From Monocercomonoides exilis (taxonomy: Eukaryota; Preaxostyla; Oxymonadida; Polymastigidae), in NCBI GenBank assembly GCA_001643675.2, contig LSRY02000050.1, positions 372,001 through 436,000 on the forward strand: a stretch of 64,000 nt of DNA, given 5' to 3'. The notes under the pieces are model-generated. The model had not been told where the DNA came from, made no database searches, and saw only the letters and a program-made list of their open reading frames with translations. The translations under genes and the position numbers were made by a program. Below, in pieces: positions 9,990-22,984 of the stretch. Numbering within the stretch: position 1 is the stretch's first letter; every line of letters starts with the position of its first letter.

Positions 9990-12690
9990 AGGCTGCATTC
10001 CAACCGCATTACATGGAAGCAGCATTGACTTGACAAATGTATCAATGGGAAACATGGAGCTGATGTTAGGAAGCATTGAAGCTGTGTTTGTGCAGGCTGA
10101 GTGAAGAGGCGAGTATCAGAGATTAAATGAAGATGGCAGTCCAACAGTGCAATTGAAATGCAGCACGCTCCATTCGCCCCTCTAAAATGCACCATCTGAG
10201 CATTCCATCATTAGCTGCACTGGCAGCGAGCCTTCCAGCGTGTCTATGCAAAACACATCGATCAAGAACTGTGGAAGCAGCCATAGTGAGAGCGGTGGAG
10301 GAATGATCATGAAATTGAACGAAGGAGGCTTTTTTGAGTGTCATTTTCCCACAATCTCTGGATGTTTCTGTTCGGAAAGTGGAAGAGGAGGCGTAATATT
10401 ACTGGATTGCTCATCAATCAAAAGTGAAGGCTTGCTTCCTTTTCTGTTGGAAAACACAACTTTCATGAATAACAAGGCATTCATGGGGAGAGACTTGAAT
10501 GTGAGATGCACGAATATCAAATCACAAATCAACATTGAGCTCTTCCAGCTGGACTTCAGACCTCCGTTTGTTCGGGATCTTGCGATGTGGGGATGCACAG
10601 CACAGAATTATTATGAAGAGTTGGATCTGTCGCTGCTTGTGGTTGTGTATCAGAGCGAGACTATATTTGCGTCTTCTTCAGCTGACAACTCCTCCGATTC
10701 GCGTCAGTGCGGTGGGATGAGCGATCCTTGCATTTCGCTAAATGTTGCACTGGCACACATCATTCCTTCAGTTTACAGCAATTTGCTAATCGATAAAAGT
10801 GTTGTGGTATCAGGGGAAGCAAGTACACATGATGTCTCAATCAAGTCTCTGAATCCGGAAGGCGAAAGAGGAAATATAATACTGAATAGCAGCATTGACA
10901 GCAAGGCGAGCGGTCTCGTTTCGTGCTTGCTGAGTGTGAACGAAATCACTTTCATATTTGTTTGGAAGAGTTTTTTCTTCTCTGCGCTCTAGTTTATTAT
11001 CACTGACTGATGGCAGCTTGTCGATTATTTATACAATTTTTTCTCAAGAACCTTCGAGAGGAAACACCGAATACAAATTGAATTGCTTCATCATTCTTGT
11101 TGAGAATGGCAGACTGTCGATTGACTGGTGCACTTTGACTTTCTGACGTCTAAGTTCTTCATGTGTGGCAGCAAGAGGTGTACAATTTTGATCATATATG
11201 AACTTGAACATTTCTGATGTGAATTATGGTGTGTTATTGGACTTCCGCAATCTGGTGAACCTTTCTATGCAGCAGGTGCTTGTTTCCAGCTGCATGTTTG
11301 ATCGATCAGGCCTCATTCTTCGCAACTGCAAAGACTCCCAGCTTCAGAACATTCAGATGAGAGGCACTCGGAGCGGATCAAACATGATTGTGTTTTCCTC
11401 AGATGGTTCGGAAAGGCATTCAAACATCCAGGGTAATCATTTGGAATTCGATGCTACAATTGTGCTGTCTGGTTCTTTGTTTTCTGTTGAATGCCAAGAT
11501 TTTGATATCGAGATGAATCACTTGGCTATTTCAAACACAGTGCCTGGGGATTGGTGTGCAACTAGCATTACAACAAATGCTTCCACATTCCATTTGAAGC
11601 AACCATCATTCCAAAACATAACCTGAGATTCGCTTGGCCCGTGCTGCTTAACAGCTTCATCTTCGTCTTTGTTGCTGGAATTGGAGAACTGCTCGAACAA
11701 AAAGTGCACTTCACAAACTGAAAAAGGGAGCATTGCAGTATTGGCAGATTTGACGGATATTCGCTTTTCTTAATGTTCATTTGATGGAGCGACAGGAGCG
11801 CAACAGTTTGGAACATACGAAGATGGTTTCGAATATCTGTGCAAGTGAAGCTGTTTAATGGTTGATCTTCAGAATTGCTTGGGAAGGATAATAGATACGA
11901 GCATTGTCAACTTATAAAATGGAGGTCTGTCTGTGCCACGCGGAAGCATCTCCGTGCAATTTGGATTGTTTGCCAACAACAATCCAAATGCAGCAGGCTA
12001 TCCATCCATGAGAAACAACATCGCCTGCTCATTCCATGCGTTTTTGAATATTCATAGTCTGAAAGGTGGGGATGGCTTTCTTCCGAACACTTCTTTGTTA
12101 ACTGCAAATAACAATTGAACCCTCGTAGGCTTGGAGTCATAAAAAGTATTTCCGTTCTTCATTCCGCTACAGCACTCGGTGAAGTCTCTCCAGCAAGAAA
12201 AAAACTTTCTGATTAATCTTTATGGTTCCTTGCTTCTGCCCTGAGGTTTTTCTCTCCAAGTTGATTCATTCGATTGAATGATTCACAAGCTCCAGGTGTA
12301 TCCGCATCTAAAAGAAGAGTTTGCAGGTGAAATAGAGATTCATGCGGCTATTCCAGCATCAATTGTTTATATGTATCTGAGAAAACAGAAATATCTGTTA
12401 TGATTCTGTTTGGAAAGATTGATTCTCTTTCATGAACGGAGTCATTCATCCTGAAGAACAGTACTGAATCTGAGCCAAAGGGAGATGAAAAACTTGTTGA
12501 AAGTGGAAAAGAAGGAAAATCTTATTGGTTGTTGATTGCGATTGTGCTTGTTGCAATTCTTTTGATTGTTCTCCTTGTTTCAATAATATTTGCTGTTCGT
12601 TGGAGGAAAGCATAGAATGAAGCAGAAGATATGAAAGAGATTGAAAATGACAACATCAGAAAAGATCCAAAGGAATATTAATAGTGATGA
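9990..12690 (+). pseudogene. Broken beta-helix surface protein gene with C-terminal TM
   Basis: Homologous to the 3845-5422 fragment. Shared landmarks are SGGGMIMKL, SGRGGVILLDC, FMGRDLNVRC, SQINIELFQLDF, RQCGGMSDPCISLNVAL and a cysteine/glycine-rich repeat rhythm. The best uninterrupted piece is 10240-10992 (250 codons), with a further piece at 11198-11626. Toward the 3' end (12480-12680) the frame reads a hydrophobic segment, LLIAIVLVAILLIVLLVSII, followed by RWRK and a charged tail. This is the same single-pass anchor plan as in the 59.1-62.1 kb gene. Multiple stops and frame changes (about 10100, 10992, 11146, 11626 and 12600) make it a pseudogene of a once large surface protein. Confidence 0.7.
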
Positions 12691-12699
12691 TGGAGATAT

Positions 12700-15050
12700 T
12701 ACTTGAAGAGCAATAAAGGAGAGAATAGAAGAGGAGAGAGAGAAGATGAATGAAGAGTGGCCTTTAAAAAATCAATCAATGAAAATGAAACATATCCATT
12801 CAACGGAGAAAGTGGCAAAGATGAAATCTGCATCAAATTGTATACTCGGATTAGCGCTTCAAGAATATTTGCTTTGTTTATTGTGGATTACTCTGCGAAC
12901 ATCAAAAGAAATAAATTTTTATTTTAGATATTTTATTACACAGAGAACAAATAAATGTGAAAAAGTTAAAAATAGAGTAGAGGAACAAGAAAGAATTATT
13001 TATTTTCGATGTTTCGCTCTCTATTTGTAATATGAAGTCTTCTTTAACATATATCAAATTATGTGAAAGAAAAAAGAAAAATCTCCCTTTTTTAGAATTT
13101 TTCAATTTTTTTGTTGATAAAGTGAAAGATAAAACAAAAAAATTTTAGCCTGGGTGACGGATAGAACAATCGATGGTTTCGTCAGTCAGCAAAATTTTTT
13201 TACGTTGGAATGTTTTTTTTTAAATCTATATTTATAAAGGCTTTAAATCAAGGATATCTTTTCATAAAATTTATTCAGCTATTTTCAACTATGACAAATG
13301 ACTTTGTTGTTGGTTCAGTTCCAAAAAATGAACAATTATTCTTATTATATTTATTCTGAGAAATATTTTTTTCTTTTCAATTATAAGCTTTCATTAAAGG
13401 AAAGTTGATTGGTTTGCATTAAAAAAAATTTGCCTATTGATAGGTTTAATGTTTTTTTCAGGATCGGAGATGGAAATGAATGAAAGTTTGATATCTCGTA
13501 ATGAAGGATAACCATCAAGTTTAGACAGCGAGTACATATGGAAAGTGCCCAGGATAAATGGATTTGGAAGTTAAATTGAAGAATCAATTGAATAAACATG
13601 AAAAAGGAAGGAATAAAAAATTGAATTGGAGGAAAACGGGTGCCTAGGGGGAAAAAGTTGGAAAATTGCTAATAAAATGTTCTGAAAGTTTGTTGTAGTT
13701 ATTTATTTTGAAGTGATCTTTCTTTTTCATTCAGAATGCAGAAAGAATGAGGGATTGGATGGCTTTGAAGAAAAAGAAGAAAAGCAGGGAAGGAAAAATA
13801 CAGATAGACAGATGAAATTCAAGATTAATAGAAGATGTCTGGCGTTGGGCAATGACAAAGAATTATTTTTGAGGAAAGATGATTTTTTGTGAAATAAGGG
13901 AAGCGAAAAATTGAAAGAAATGGAATGAAAAAAGGGATTTACATAGCTTTCCAATTTTTTGTTGGCGAGGAGGGATGATTGAACTGAAAGTGAAAGGATT
14001 CAGAGGTTTCTCCTCTGCAGATGAAAAAGGAACATAAGAAGAAAATTTCAATGAATTTCTCCGTTGGCATTAATTGGCTCTCATATTCTCAATTTTCAAC
14101 AATTAATCAACTCGTTCTATCCATTCACAATTATCATCATCTTCTTCTTCTTCAAACACATCAACAACATTTCACATTATTTCTTCTTCTTTTTCTTCTT
14201 ACACATCATTCGATAGAATGTCTTCACATTCTGCGTTAGCATCAGAGATTAAGAGAGAAATGAAAGAGAAACATAGAAATAATTCAACCGAAAGAAATTT
14301 GCATTAATTTAAATTAGAATAAGAAGAATGAAAAAAGAATAAAATAGAAAGAGAAAGAGAAAGAGAATAAAGAACGTGTTTTGAGAAGAGATTCGGAAAG
14401 GAAATAGAATAGAGAAAATGAAAGAGGATTATTTGAATGAAAGGAAGAAGATATTTGGATACGAAATTTGAGTTGAAAGCGGAATTTGAGAAATTATTAA
14501 AGGAAACAACAGAATAAAGATGAAAGAAAGATTATTGAATAATTTGAAAGATAGATTGAAAAAACAACAAGTGAGATAATATTAATTCATATAATTATGT
14601 AAATTTGATTATTTTCGTTTCTCCCAAATCAACAATTTTCAATGTAACATTTTCAATTTGCAAATGAACGTCTTTAATGTCTTGAAAGGATTTCTTTTGG
14701 AGTAATACAATTACATTCTCATATTTATTATTATTTTAAAAAAAATAGAGACAATTTTGATAATGAGATAAAAATATGTAATTGAAGATAAATATCAAAA
14801 TATATCTAGTTATTTTGAAGAGCACAACTTGAGTAATTGTTATTCTTTAACAAATTAGAATTTTAAAAAAAACAATAATGAAATTCATATGTATTTTCAA
14901 CTTTGTCTAATCCAATAATGTGTTCATCTCACAAACGCATTTGATTCCTTTTTGCAGAACTATTCTTTGTTGCTAGTTCATTCATCTCATTCTCACTTTG
15001 GTTTCTTTCTTCTCTTTTTTTTCATCGCTTTTTGCTGGATCTGTTTTTTA
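12700..15050. other. AT-rich spacer inside and before a transposon-like region
   Basis: Purine-rich, AT-rich sequence with short spurious frames. The left terminal motif of the hAT-like region lies at 13149. No gene is supported. Confidence 0.5.
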
Positions 15051-15057
15051 AAAGCAG

Positions 15058-16387
15058 CTATGCCCTATCCGATGCCAAATACACACCTCCACACAGTTCT
15101 CTTCTCTTCTCTCTCCTCACAAACAGCCTCTCCCCAATGAACGTGATGCTCATTGTCCTGTCAGGCTGTGTCATCCCTTCCACAACAGGCTTCCCCACAA
15201 TCAGCTCTCGCTCGGCACACAGCTCCACCAGCGCCCCCGTCACCGTCATCGTCACCAGATAGTCCTGCCAGCTCCCATGTGCACTCTCGTTAATCAGCTT
15301 CAATAACTTCAAATGTGGAGATTCCTCATCTTGAATCTGTCCTCTCCTTCTCCCTCTCCTTCTTTCTCCTCTTCCACTTCCCCTTGTTTAATTTCTTCTT
15401 CTTCCTCTTTTTCATCTTCTTCATCTCACAAACCTTTTTCTTCTTCTCCTTCTCCTTCTCCTTCTCTTCTTTCTCCAAATCTATCGAACTTCCCTCTCTC
15501 CCTGACTCCTCATTCATCCCCAAACCATTCGCAGACATTTCCACCTGTTCCACATCTTTTCCCACTTCCGCTGTACTTCCATCTGAAGTCATGCCCAAAG
15601 ATCCATCTGCTGCTTCTTCTTCTGCTCTCCTGTTCTCCTGTTCTCCTGTTGGATACCATCGGATGGAGAAGAACTGCACACTTCATGTTTCATTGGATGC
15701 TGCTTGTCTGAATCCGCCTCAGTCCCCGCCTTCACAAACCTCAGCCTACTCAGCCCAAACGCCTCCACAACCAGCGGCGCAATAGCTTCTTCCAGCTTCC
15801 CCTGGTTCTCTTTGATTCTCTCCACAAAATCTCTGTGAGCTGTCCGATACCCTCCTTTCTCCTCAGTCCCATCACCTCCCTCTGCCCCTTCCCTTTCTCC
15901 TTCCTCTGCCTCTTCGCGCTCCTCCAGCTCTGCCAGCGAAATCGCTGCTGGTGACAGAACCCACGTCTTCCATCCTCAGCCCATCTTCCTCCAGCGCCTT
16001 CTCCACAATCTCCTCCACTTCACATACTGCAACACCTCACCCCATCACTTCATCGTCCAGCTTCACCACCACACGCCTCGACTGTTGTGATCTCCATATC
16101 TGCATTGAATGGTTAAACAGATCGTAGATCGACGTTAATTCATTCACATCCGCCTCCGCAAAGATCCGCTTGCTTTCCGACTTCGTCCCCACAGGCTCTG
16201 CAAGAATAGGAAGTGGAACCACTCTCAAAACTGATAGCATAGCCGAAAGCGCCACATCGTACGCACACATAACACACCCACACAGCACCGCAGCACCGCC
16301 ACAACATATCCCTCGACGCGTCTGTTGCTCCCTCAGTTTCGACTTCTCGTGATTTTCATTCACTTCAGCAGCCTCTTGATGGAACAA
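15058..16387 (-). pseudogene. Family X relic, copy X1
   Basis: Minus-strand pieces, in order: a stretch with CVMCAYDVALSAMLSV and SIYDLFNHSMQIWRSQQSRR ending at a stop after VVVKLDDEVMG; a shifted continuation, VAVCEVEEIVEKALEEDGL; MERIKENQGKLEEAIAPL; a long Glu/Lys-rich tail; and TVTGALVELCAEREL at 15.06-15.31 kb. The same blocks in the same order occur at 33-34 kb (plus) and 54-55 kb (minus). It is GC-richer than its surroundings and broken by several stops and frameshifts. The ancestral function is not recognised. It sits inside the candidate hAT-like interval. Confidence 0.55.
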
Positions 16388-16428
16388 TCTTTTATCTCCT
16401 CAAATTTTCATTCATCTCAACGACAGAT

Positions 16429-16719
16429 GTGTCGAAAGAGGCAACCGCGGTTGCTTCTGTCGAACTGATTTCAGGAATAATGGAAAATTATTTTGACAAA
16501 TGGAAAGGCTCATCCCTCAAATCAGTCGAATCGTCTTATATTTTCTGCATTTGCAAGGAAAATACAAAACCAAAACTGATCAAAAAAACAGCTGATGATA
16601 AGTTGCATGAGGATAAAAGAAAAGAAAAGATAGACAAAAATGCAGAAAATGATTGGAAGAAATTGAATCTTTCGAAGAAATTCTTTGACTACTTAGAAGA
16701 TTCGAAGAATGTTATTTAA
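16429..16719 (+). CDS. Small Lys-rich open frame, doubtful
   Basis: An ATG-started frame of 96 codons with plausible composition (ELISGIMENYFDKWKG, then a Lys/Asp-rich tail). It has no recognisable domain and no splice signals I can defend. It lies head-to-head with the X1 relic, inside the transposon-like region. It may be an accessory frame of the element or chance. Confidence 0.2.
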   Translation: MSKEATAVASVELISGIMENYFDKWKGSSLKSVESSYIFCICKENTKPKLIKKTADDKLHEDKRKEKIDKNAENDWKKLNLSKKFFDYLEDSKNVI

Positions 16720-17139
16720 AGCCGAAAATAATCAACGTCCCTTGAGAAGCCTTAGAAAAAATGATAATTTTTAAAAACAAAGAACTTTTCATTTTGACTT
16801 TTAAGAAAATTTTTCAATCGAATGTTGTTATTGCAATCAATGACCTGTTTGTTTGATGAAGGAAGAAGAAATGAATAAAGATTTCAAAGAACGAAGGTCA
16901 ATAAAGCAAGAAGAAAAAATTCTCTGTGAAAAAATAAAACATTCTTGAACATTTTCAAATAATTGTCGATATTCTGATTTTTTGCCTATTCACTATTTAA
17001 TTAATTAAAAGCCAGGAGAGAATGAATGTTCTATGTTCTTATTCATTAAAAATAAATCAAAAGAGAAATAAACTTTGTTTTCTTTATTCATTTCAGATAA
17101 ACAAAAATTGCGAATATGAATGCATGAAAAAGTTGATTG

Positions 17140-19810
17140 TCAAAAAAAGAAACAAACTTGTAGAAGTGCTTCCAACGAATGCATGCTTAAAGAATATCTC
17201 TTTTCTCCAATTATGTTTTTAATTTTTGAAATGGCTCTTTCGCAGCAAGCTTCGCTGCAAGATGAAGTTATAAGCGCAAGACAAAGCCCAGAATAGACGG
17301 TTTGCAGATCTCCATATGAAGAAAAAGCGTTATAAAATATTTCTGCATCTTCCTCAACGACTTCAGATGAGCTGCTTTTCATGAATCGTTGAAATAACAT
17401 ACCGCAGCCTTCTATTATTCTTTTGTCTAAATTTCCAATGGTCTTATTGCAGTATTTAATAAATGCTGATGACAATCGAGGAAACCACTCCGTAAATATC
17501 ATGCTTTCAATCATCTGATTAGACTCTCTCTCTCTTTAAAACACGAATCTTCCACAATTATTTATTTCTTTTTTGTCGAAAAAAGAATTTCCAAATCATC
17601 TTTTTAATTTTCACTGTTGCTGCTGTCAGAAAAGTCATCGTGATCATCTTCATTCATGCATCCATTCTATTCTGTGTCTTCATCCATGTCCATTGAGTTC
17701 TGTTTTCGTTCTTTTTTTGTTTGAGAATTAGTTGAAATTGCTTCATCAATCATTGTGTAATTATCCGAAGAAGAAGAGTGATATGGAGATGAAGATGAAT
17801 ACGATGAATAGAAAGAAAAGTGAGAAGATCTTAATTGTTGAACTTCCGAAAGTTGATGGTTGCTGTGGGGAAATAATTCAAACAAATCGTTCACTGCTTT
17901 GTCTTCAGCCTCTTGCAAACCGAACTCGTCTTCCTATTCATACTCTAATTCTGTCTCTAACATTTGGGCTTTTTGAACCTCTTCAGAAGAATCCTTTGCT
18001 TCTGTGAAATTAATCAAATCATTTATTGTTTGTTTGAATTCATCAGAAAATTATCGTTCGTTTCTCAATAAATATTTTGTTGTTCGTTCAGAGAATATAT
18101 TCGAGACAGTCATTACCACATTTTTTTTGAATATTTATCATCACTGAAATTTTGAATGTCATGAATTTGTTCTTCACCACACAAAATTGATTTATCCTTT
18201 GGAAATTCGAAAAATTCAGACATAGCAAAAAATGTTGAATAATGACACCGCAACAACGAATCAGTAGAATTGTCAAAAGAATGAGTTATAAACTGATGTT
18301 CGTGAATGATCTGAATTTCTTTTGATGCTTTATTTGCTGATTGAATAGCTGAAGAAAATCAATCGAAAAATCTTGAATAATTGATGAATTCATTCGAAAA
18401 CCATTGTGTTCTGTATAATTCCATGCCAATTGGAGTCACAGCGAACGATAAAGAAATGAATTCACCTAGAGAGCCAATAAAAAATAATTATGTATTTGGA
18501 TAAGAAAATTAGAAATTGCATTATTCCATTTCTCTTCAGAAAATAATGGATGCCTTGTCATTCCAATGAAAATTCCAATAATTCGTTGAATAAACTGGAA
18601 AACGTGACAAAGTTTTGTTTTATTGCTTTCCAAATGAAGATGAAACTTAACCAAAGGAAGAAGAAAAAGTTCAGCTTTTATGATGTCAATTAAGTCTTCT
18701 TTAGAAATCCATTTTTCTTTCTCAATAATTAAGCGCTTTTTTCGAATAAAGGAACATCAATTGAACAAACTGTCCCACCTTGTGACAATGAACGAAGGAG
18801 CAGTTTTTTTCAATAACAGTCTGATAAAATTACTATGGGCTAATTGAGCAAATAGCAATAATTTCTTTTTGATTTCAAGATAAAAAGGCACTTTGCTGAA
18901 ACATGAACTTATTTCAAGATTAGTGAAATGGCTGCAACAATTGATGTGAACAGGTTTTGTAACAAAAGGATGTTCGACAAGTGTGCTCTCTTCAGAATGA
19001 GCGTTTGATAATTTTTCTATTGACTTTTTTTGTGCAGAAAACCCATCTGCACAAAAACTTCTTATTGTCACATTAAACGACTGGAATTCTGAGATGATAT
19101 TTTTCACAATATGAGAGTATTCATCAGTTGAATAACAACAAGGATATAGGCCCCAGAAAAATGGAGATGATTGTAATGAAATAGAAGCAACAGAATCAAC
19201 AGTGGACGAAACATTTCCAGCTTATCCACCGTCCAATAAAACGCAAACGCTTTTAATTGTCATTGATTTGATTCTTTCAAACTTTGTTGGTGTTTTGTTT
19301 TTCAAAACCATCTGAGAAACATTTTTTCTTGAAAGAAATGGGAAAATTGAAGTTTGTGATAAAGATGAATTTTATTGACTGATTCGTATTAATGAAGATA
19401 AAAATGTGTTCATTTCATCTGACGATGCTAATGAAAATGAAACGTCGCATTTGCAAATCATTTTGGCAAATAGATCTTCAAGCTCACTTGTAATTGTTGC
19501 TTTTTCTTAATTTGATTTTTCCATTTCGCTGTGAATTGCAAGTTGTTGTTGCCGCTTTAATAATGTTGATATTTGCTGATGTTTAAATAACTGACAATAA
19601 TATTTGATGATATGTGGATATGATTTTCTTCCTGATACGCCACAAAGGAAAACCGTCTTTTGTATTTGGGCAAATGAAAATCCTGTGATAATCATTCTTT
19701 GCATCTCCATGTTCGTCAACTTTTGAGTGAGAAATCCATAAATTGTTATTCACAATTTCAAAGGATATTTTTGATAAATATTCGTCATTTTTTTTGGGAT
19801 GCTTAAACAC
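17140..19810 (-). pseudogene. hAT-like transposase relic
   Basis: Minus-strand pieces of one protein. An N-terminal portion lies around 19.5-19.8 kb. At 18757-19107 is a core segment with FCADGFSAQKK and TAPSFIVTRWDSLFN; the 'TRWDS' block is typical of hAT-type transposases. At 18466-18654 a segment reads VKFHLHLESNKTKLCHVF. At 17140-17514 the C-terminal part reads SSCSEACCERAISKIKNIIG followed by KRYSLS and a Leu-rich end. That last block has the layout of the hAT dimerisation region (S-x-ER-x-FS ... R-x-xLS ... LxxLL). Frames change and stops intervene, so it is inactive. Confidence 0.6.
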
Positions 19811-20379
19811 TCAAAATTAACGAAATTAAAAAATGATTAAAAATTGGTCAAACACAAAACAAAACCTGGACAGGATTTTGAGTTTCCACATTTAACGAGT
19901 TTTACTAATTGACAATGTGCTTTTTTCGACTCTTCCATCTTTTTTTCGAAAGCATTTGCCTTCAGAAAAAAAATTCAACTTTCAAAGTGATTCGAAAAAG
20001 AATACCAAACGATGAAAATATTTGAAAGGCTATTTTTCAATCCTTCTTCAAGTGAAATTCGTTCTTCACCCATAGTGCTTTCTTCCAAGGCGCCGCCGGT
20101 CACTGACATCATTGACATTTTTTTTGATCAAAATAATCCATCCCCGTCAGTGCCGTCAGTTCCCCATTATTAATAAAGTTTTTAATTTCAATTAAAAAAC
20201 TTTTTTCAAAATTTGTTAATTTTCAAGAAATAAATATAAATGGAAAATTGCCACCATTCTAATGTGCAATTATTCAATATAAAAAAATCACATTATGAAA
20301 TGACGTGATTTTTTTCCATTGCGTCAGTTAAAATTTCGCTTGTTTCCAAGTCAAAGTCAGTCAGTCACCCAGGCATAAA

Positions 20380-21268
20380 AAAATACAATAATTTGTGTTC
20401 ATTGCTTTTTCATAAATTTTTTATTTAAGTGTATCACACTTTATTCATGTGTCACTTCAACCATTAAAAATAACGTGACTTTATTTAAGGAAAACTCAGT
20501 TCATTCAAAATTGTTGAATCTATTCAAATAGAAAAATTCTATTCACAATTCATTCGACAAAATGAATAATTGTTTTGTGAAAAGATCTAAAAAAAAATAA
20601 TATAATAAGTCACTGGAAGTCACTTTTGTCGCTGACATCACCTCAAGCTTGTGATTTGAAAAAGTGAGAAATATAGCCAGAAAATCAAATTAACTTGTTG
20701 ATCTGTTGAAGTTTTTCTGATTTTATCTTTTGGATATTGAAACCATAATTTATCATATAAAATTCGTAATTCCTTCATTTTTCATGAGAGAATCGAACTT
20801 AAATCGTTATAATCATTAAAGCAACTCTGCCAATCATTCGAGGGAGTTGAACAAGCTTTTATGAAATGGCTAATTTTTTTTGCAAACTTCATTCTGTTTT
20901 GTTTTCAAAAAAAAATAAAAAATTCATATTTTGATCATATTTCTTTTCCCATTCACGAAACAACACTCAAATGGAAATAATAACATTATCATGCATTTGT
21001 TTTAATGACAGCAAAATTAGGAAAGAGTGAAAAAAATTTTGATCGAAATATGAAATATTTATTTAACTTGAAAATCAAACAATTTTAAGGAAATATCATG
21101 GATTCGTTCAAATTGATTTGAAAAAATAGTTTGTTCAAAACATATGAATTAAAGATATTTGAAGTTCTTTTTTGTTCGTTTTTTTAAAAAGTGTTAGGGT
21201 TTAAATCAAAAAATCACATTTTTTCACATCAAAAACGTGTGCTTCAAAGATTGTGTTTGATGAAATGT
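20380..21268. other. AT-rich spacer with a tRNA-like scrap
   Basis: No gene. On the minus strand at about 20783-20838 a sequence has a good box A (TGGCAGAGTTG) and a box-B-like AGTTCGATTCT. They are about 11 nt too close, and the arms do not pair. Otherwise AT-rich. Confidence 0.5.
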
Positions 21269-22743
21269 GGTTATTGCACAATATACAACCGTTTGAAATT
21301 CTGTTTTATATAACAACAACATGAAACATAATTTAATTCTCGTACAATATTTTAAACAGATTCCTTGCGGAAACATGAATATTTCGAATTTAAAAAAAGA
21401 TCAATATCCCATCTGTACGTTAAAAAATTATAATTTTTGTTGTCAAGGATTTGTCATCACACGAATTATGCGAATAAATAATGATAAGAGAAAGAAATTG
21501 TTTTTCGTTTATTCTGACTTATATTCAGAATGTTCATCCCAGTCTCTTTCTTCCAAAGAATCATCAGAAGTTGCTTCATCTTCAGAAAGCATTTCAGGAA
21601 CGTTTTCTTCATCATCTTCTCCTTCATTATTTTCCTCCTCTTCTTCAAAAAAATTTTGGTTTGTATCTGCAAATTGCTTTGATAGTTTCCACAAATGATT
21701 GCTCTCTTTTGTTGCTAAAACAAATGAGGAAATGAAATCGTCAATAAAATTTTCCCTAATATTATTTTGTGGCATTTCCCTACGAAACTTACTCCAAATG
21801 CCTTCAATCATATTCGTTCAAATTTTGCTTTCTGGATTAATAAAGTGATTCTTGTGACAAACAGTTTTATGTGTACACCTGTCTCTTCCAGATTGGTGAA
21901 TGCTATCCATAAGTCGTCATGAATTGTCTTTTCAGGCAAAAGTTTGTCTGAAATGATAGGAATAAGTGTGTTTCGTTTTCTATTTGGAACACAAATAATG
22001 AAATAATTCACTTGTTTTTCTTCAACATTTCTCTGAACTGCACAAAATAACCAAATTTGCTTTTTCACACGAACTTTGTGAAATTACATTATATGGAAAA
22101 TCATCTAGTCTATTTCAACGATAAAATTCAGACCAACAAGTTGTTCAAATTAATTTTCTGCTATTTTGGACATGGAAGCTGTAGCAAAAGAAAATAAAAA
22201 CCTACAGTATTTCTGTGAATTCCAAGAAGAAGAGAGGTTTGTGTAATTGATAATTTAATCCATTTATTTGTCAAGATGTGCATGATTTTGTTTAATCCCA
22301 CTTTTTTGATTTTCAATGGATAAACCTGATAGTTAACTTATTGTATTGTTTCATCGGAAACATCTCCATTATCTTGAGTTAAGATTTCTTTTTAATAAAG
22401 ACATTTTTCTTCTGCATTGTCTGCACTCTTTGTATCTTGCATCCAAAACATCCCTTTGAAACGAATCCCATGCATCATCAGCGCTGTGGAACATCTTGTT
22501 CAGATGATGTATTTTCATTTCATGATCTTCCATTTCCATTGAAAACAATTGCAATTTTGAAAATGTGTTGATCAAAAAATTTGTTCATTCTTTCGAAAAA
22601 TATTTATATTTGCTGATTTCATTTTTGTTTATTAATGAGTTTCCGCATTGATTTTCACGTTTTTAATAGTGTGTGTGTTTATATTATTTCTCAATAAACC
22701 TTTTCTTGAAATATCCAATCCGGTCGTATATTGTGCAATTACC
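21269..22743. mobile_element. Merlin/IS1595-like DNA transposon (decayed)
   Basis: Terminal inverted repeats of 23 bp were found by eye: left GGTTATTGCACAATATACAA... at 21269-21291, and right at 22721-22743, whose inverse is GGTAATTGCACAATATACGA.... They differ at two positions. The element is 1475 bp and encloses a minus-strand transposase relic with IS1595/ISXO2-type motifs. The GG start of the repeats and the size fit the Merlin superfamily. An 8-9 bp target duplication, expected for Merlin, is not evident, so the flanks have drifted. Confidence 0.75.
21509..22575 (-). pseudogene. IS1595/Merlin-type transposase relic
   Basis: Blocks in order on the minus strand: CRQCRRKMSLLKR, a zinc-ribbon scrap near 22400; LVGLNFIVEID near 22120, matching the first catalytic Asp in V-EID; KKQIWLFCAVQRN; then IPIISDKLLPEKTIHDDLWI, with the second Asp in the 'I-DxW' style; HKNHFINPESKI; and MIEGIWSKFRRE near 21800, the Glu-containing IEGxWS/KR block. 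An acidic tail follows. The core is interrupted by a one-base frameshift near 21870, a TGA near 21815, and several stops between 22070 and 22370. It lies wholly within the terminal repeats of the surrounding element. Confidence 0.7.
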
Positions 22744-22984
22744 AAGTTTTTGAATTAAATCAAAAAAAATATTCAATTCTTATCATTTATTGATTTCAAT
22801 AAAAAATTTTAAAAATTAATAAGATCATTACTATAAATTTTTATACATTTGGATTCATGCATTAACAAAACATGAGTGACAAAAACGAAATATTCACCCC
22901 AAACTGGTTTCATAATATAATATTCATATTATTTATAAGAGAAAATTCGAAAAAAAAAAGCGAGTTTTTGAATGTCAATTAAAG

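Larger units (their letters stand above)
13149..20374. mobile_element. Candidate hAT-like element bounded by GCCTGGGTGAC inverted repeat
   Basis: The left motif GCCTGGGTGAC at 13149-13159 is matched by its exact inverse GTCACCCAGGC at 20364-20374. The match continues imperfectly (GGGTGACGGA against GGGTGACTGA), and both inner flanks carry GTCAGTCAG-type repeats. The interval contains hAT-type transposase relics on the minus strand (17.1-19.8 kb). It also contains an unrelated-looking GC-rich relic (15.06-16.39 kb), so either the element captured cellular DNA or the ends belong to different insertions. I see no clean 8-bp target duplication. Length 7.2 kb. Treat the borders as a hypothesis. 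Confidence 0.4.
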
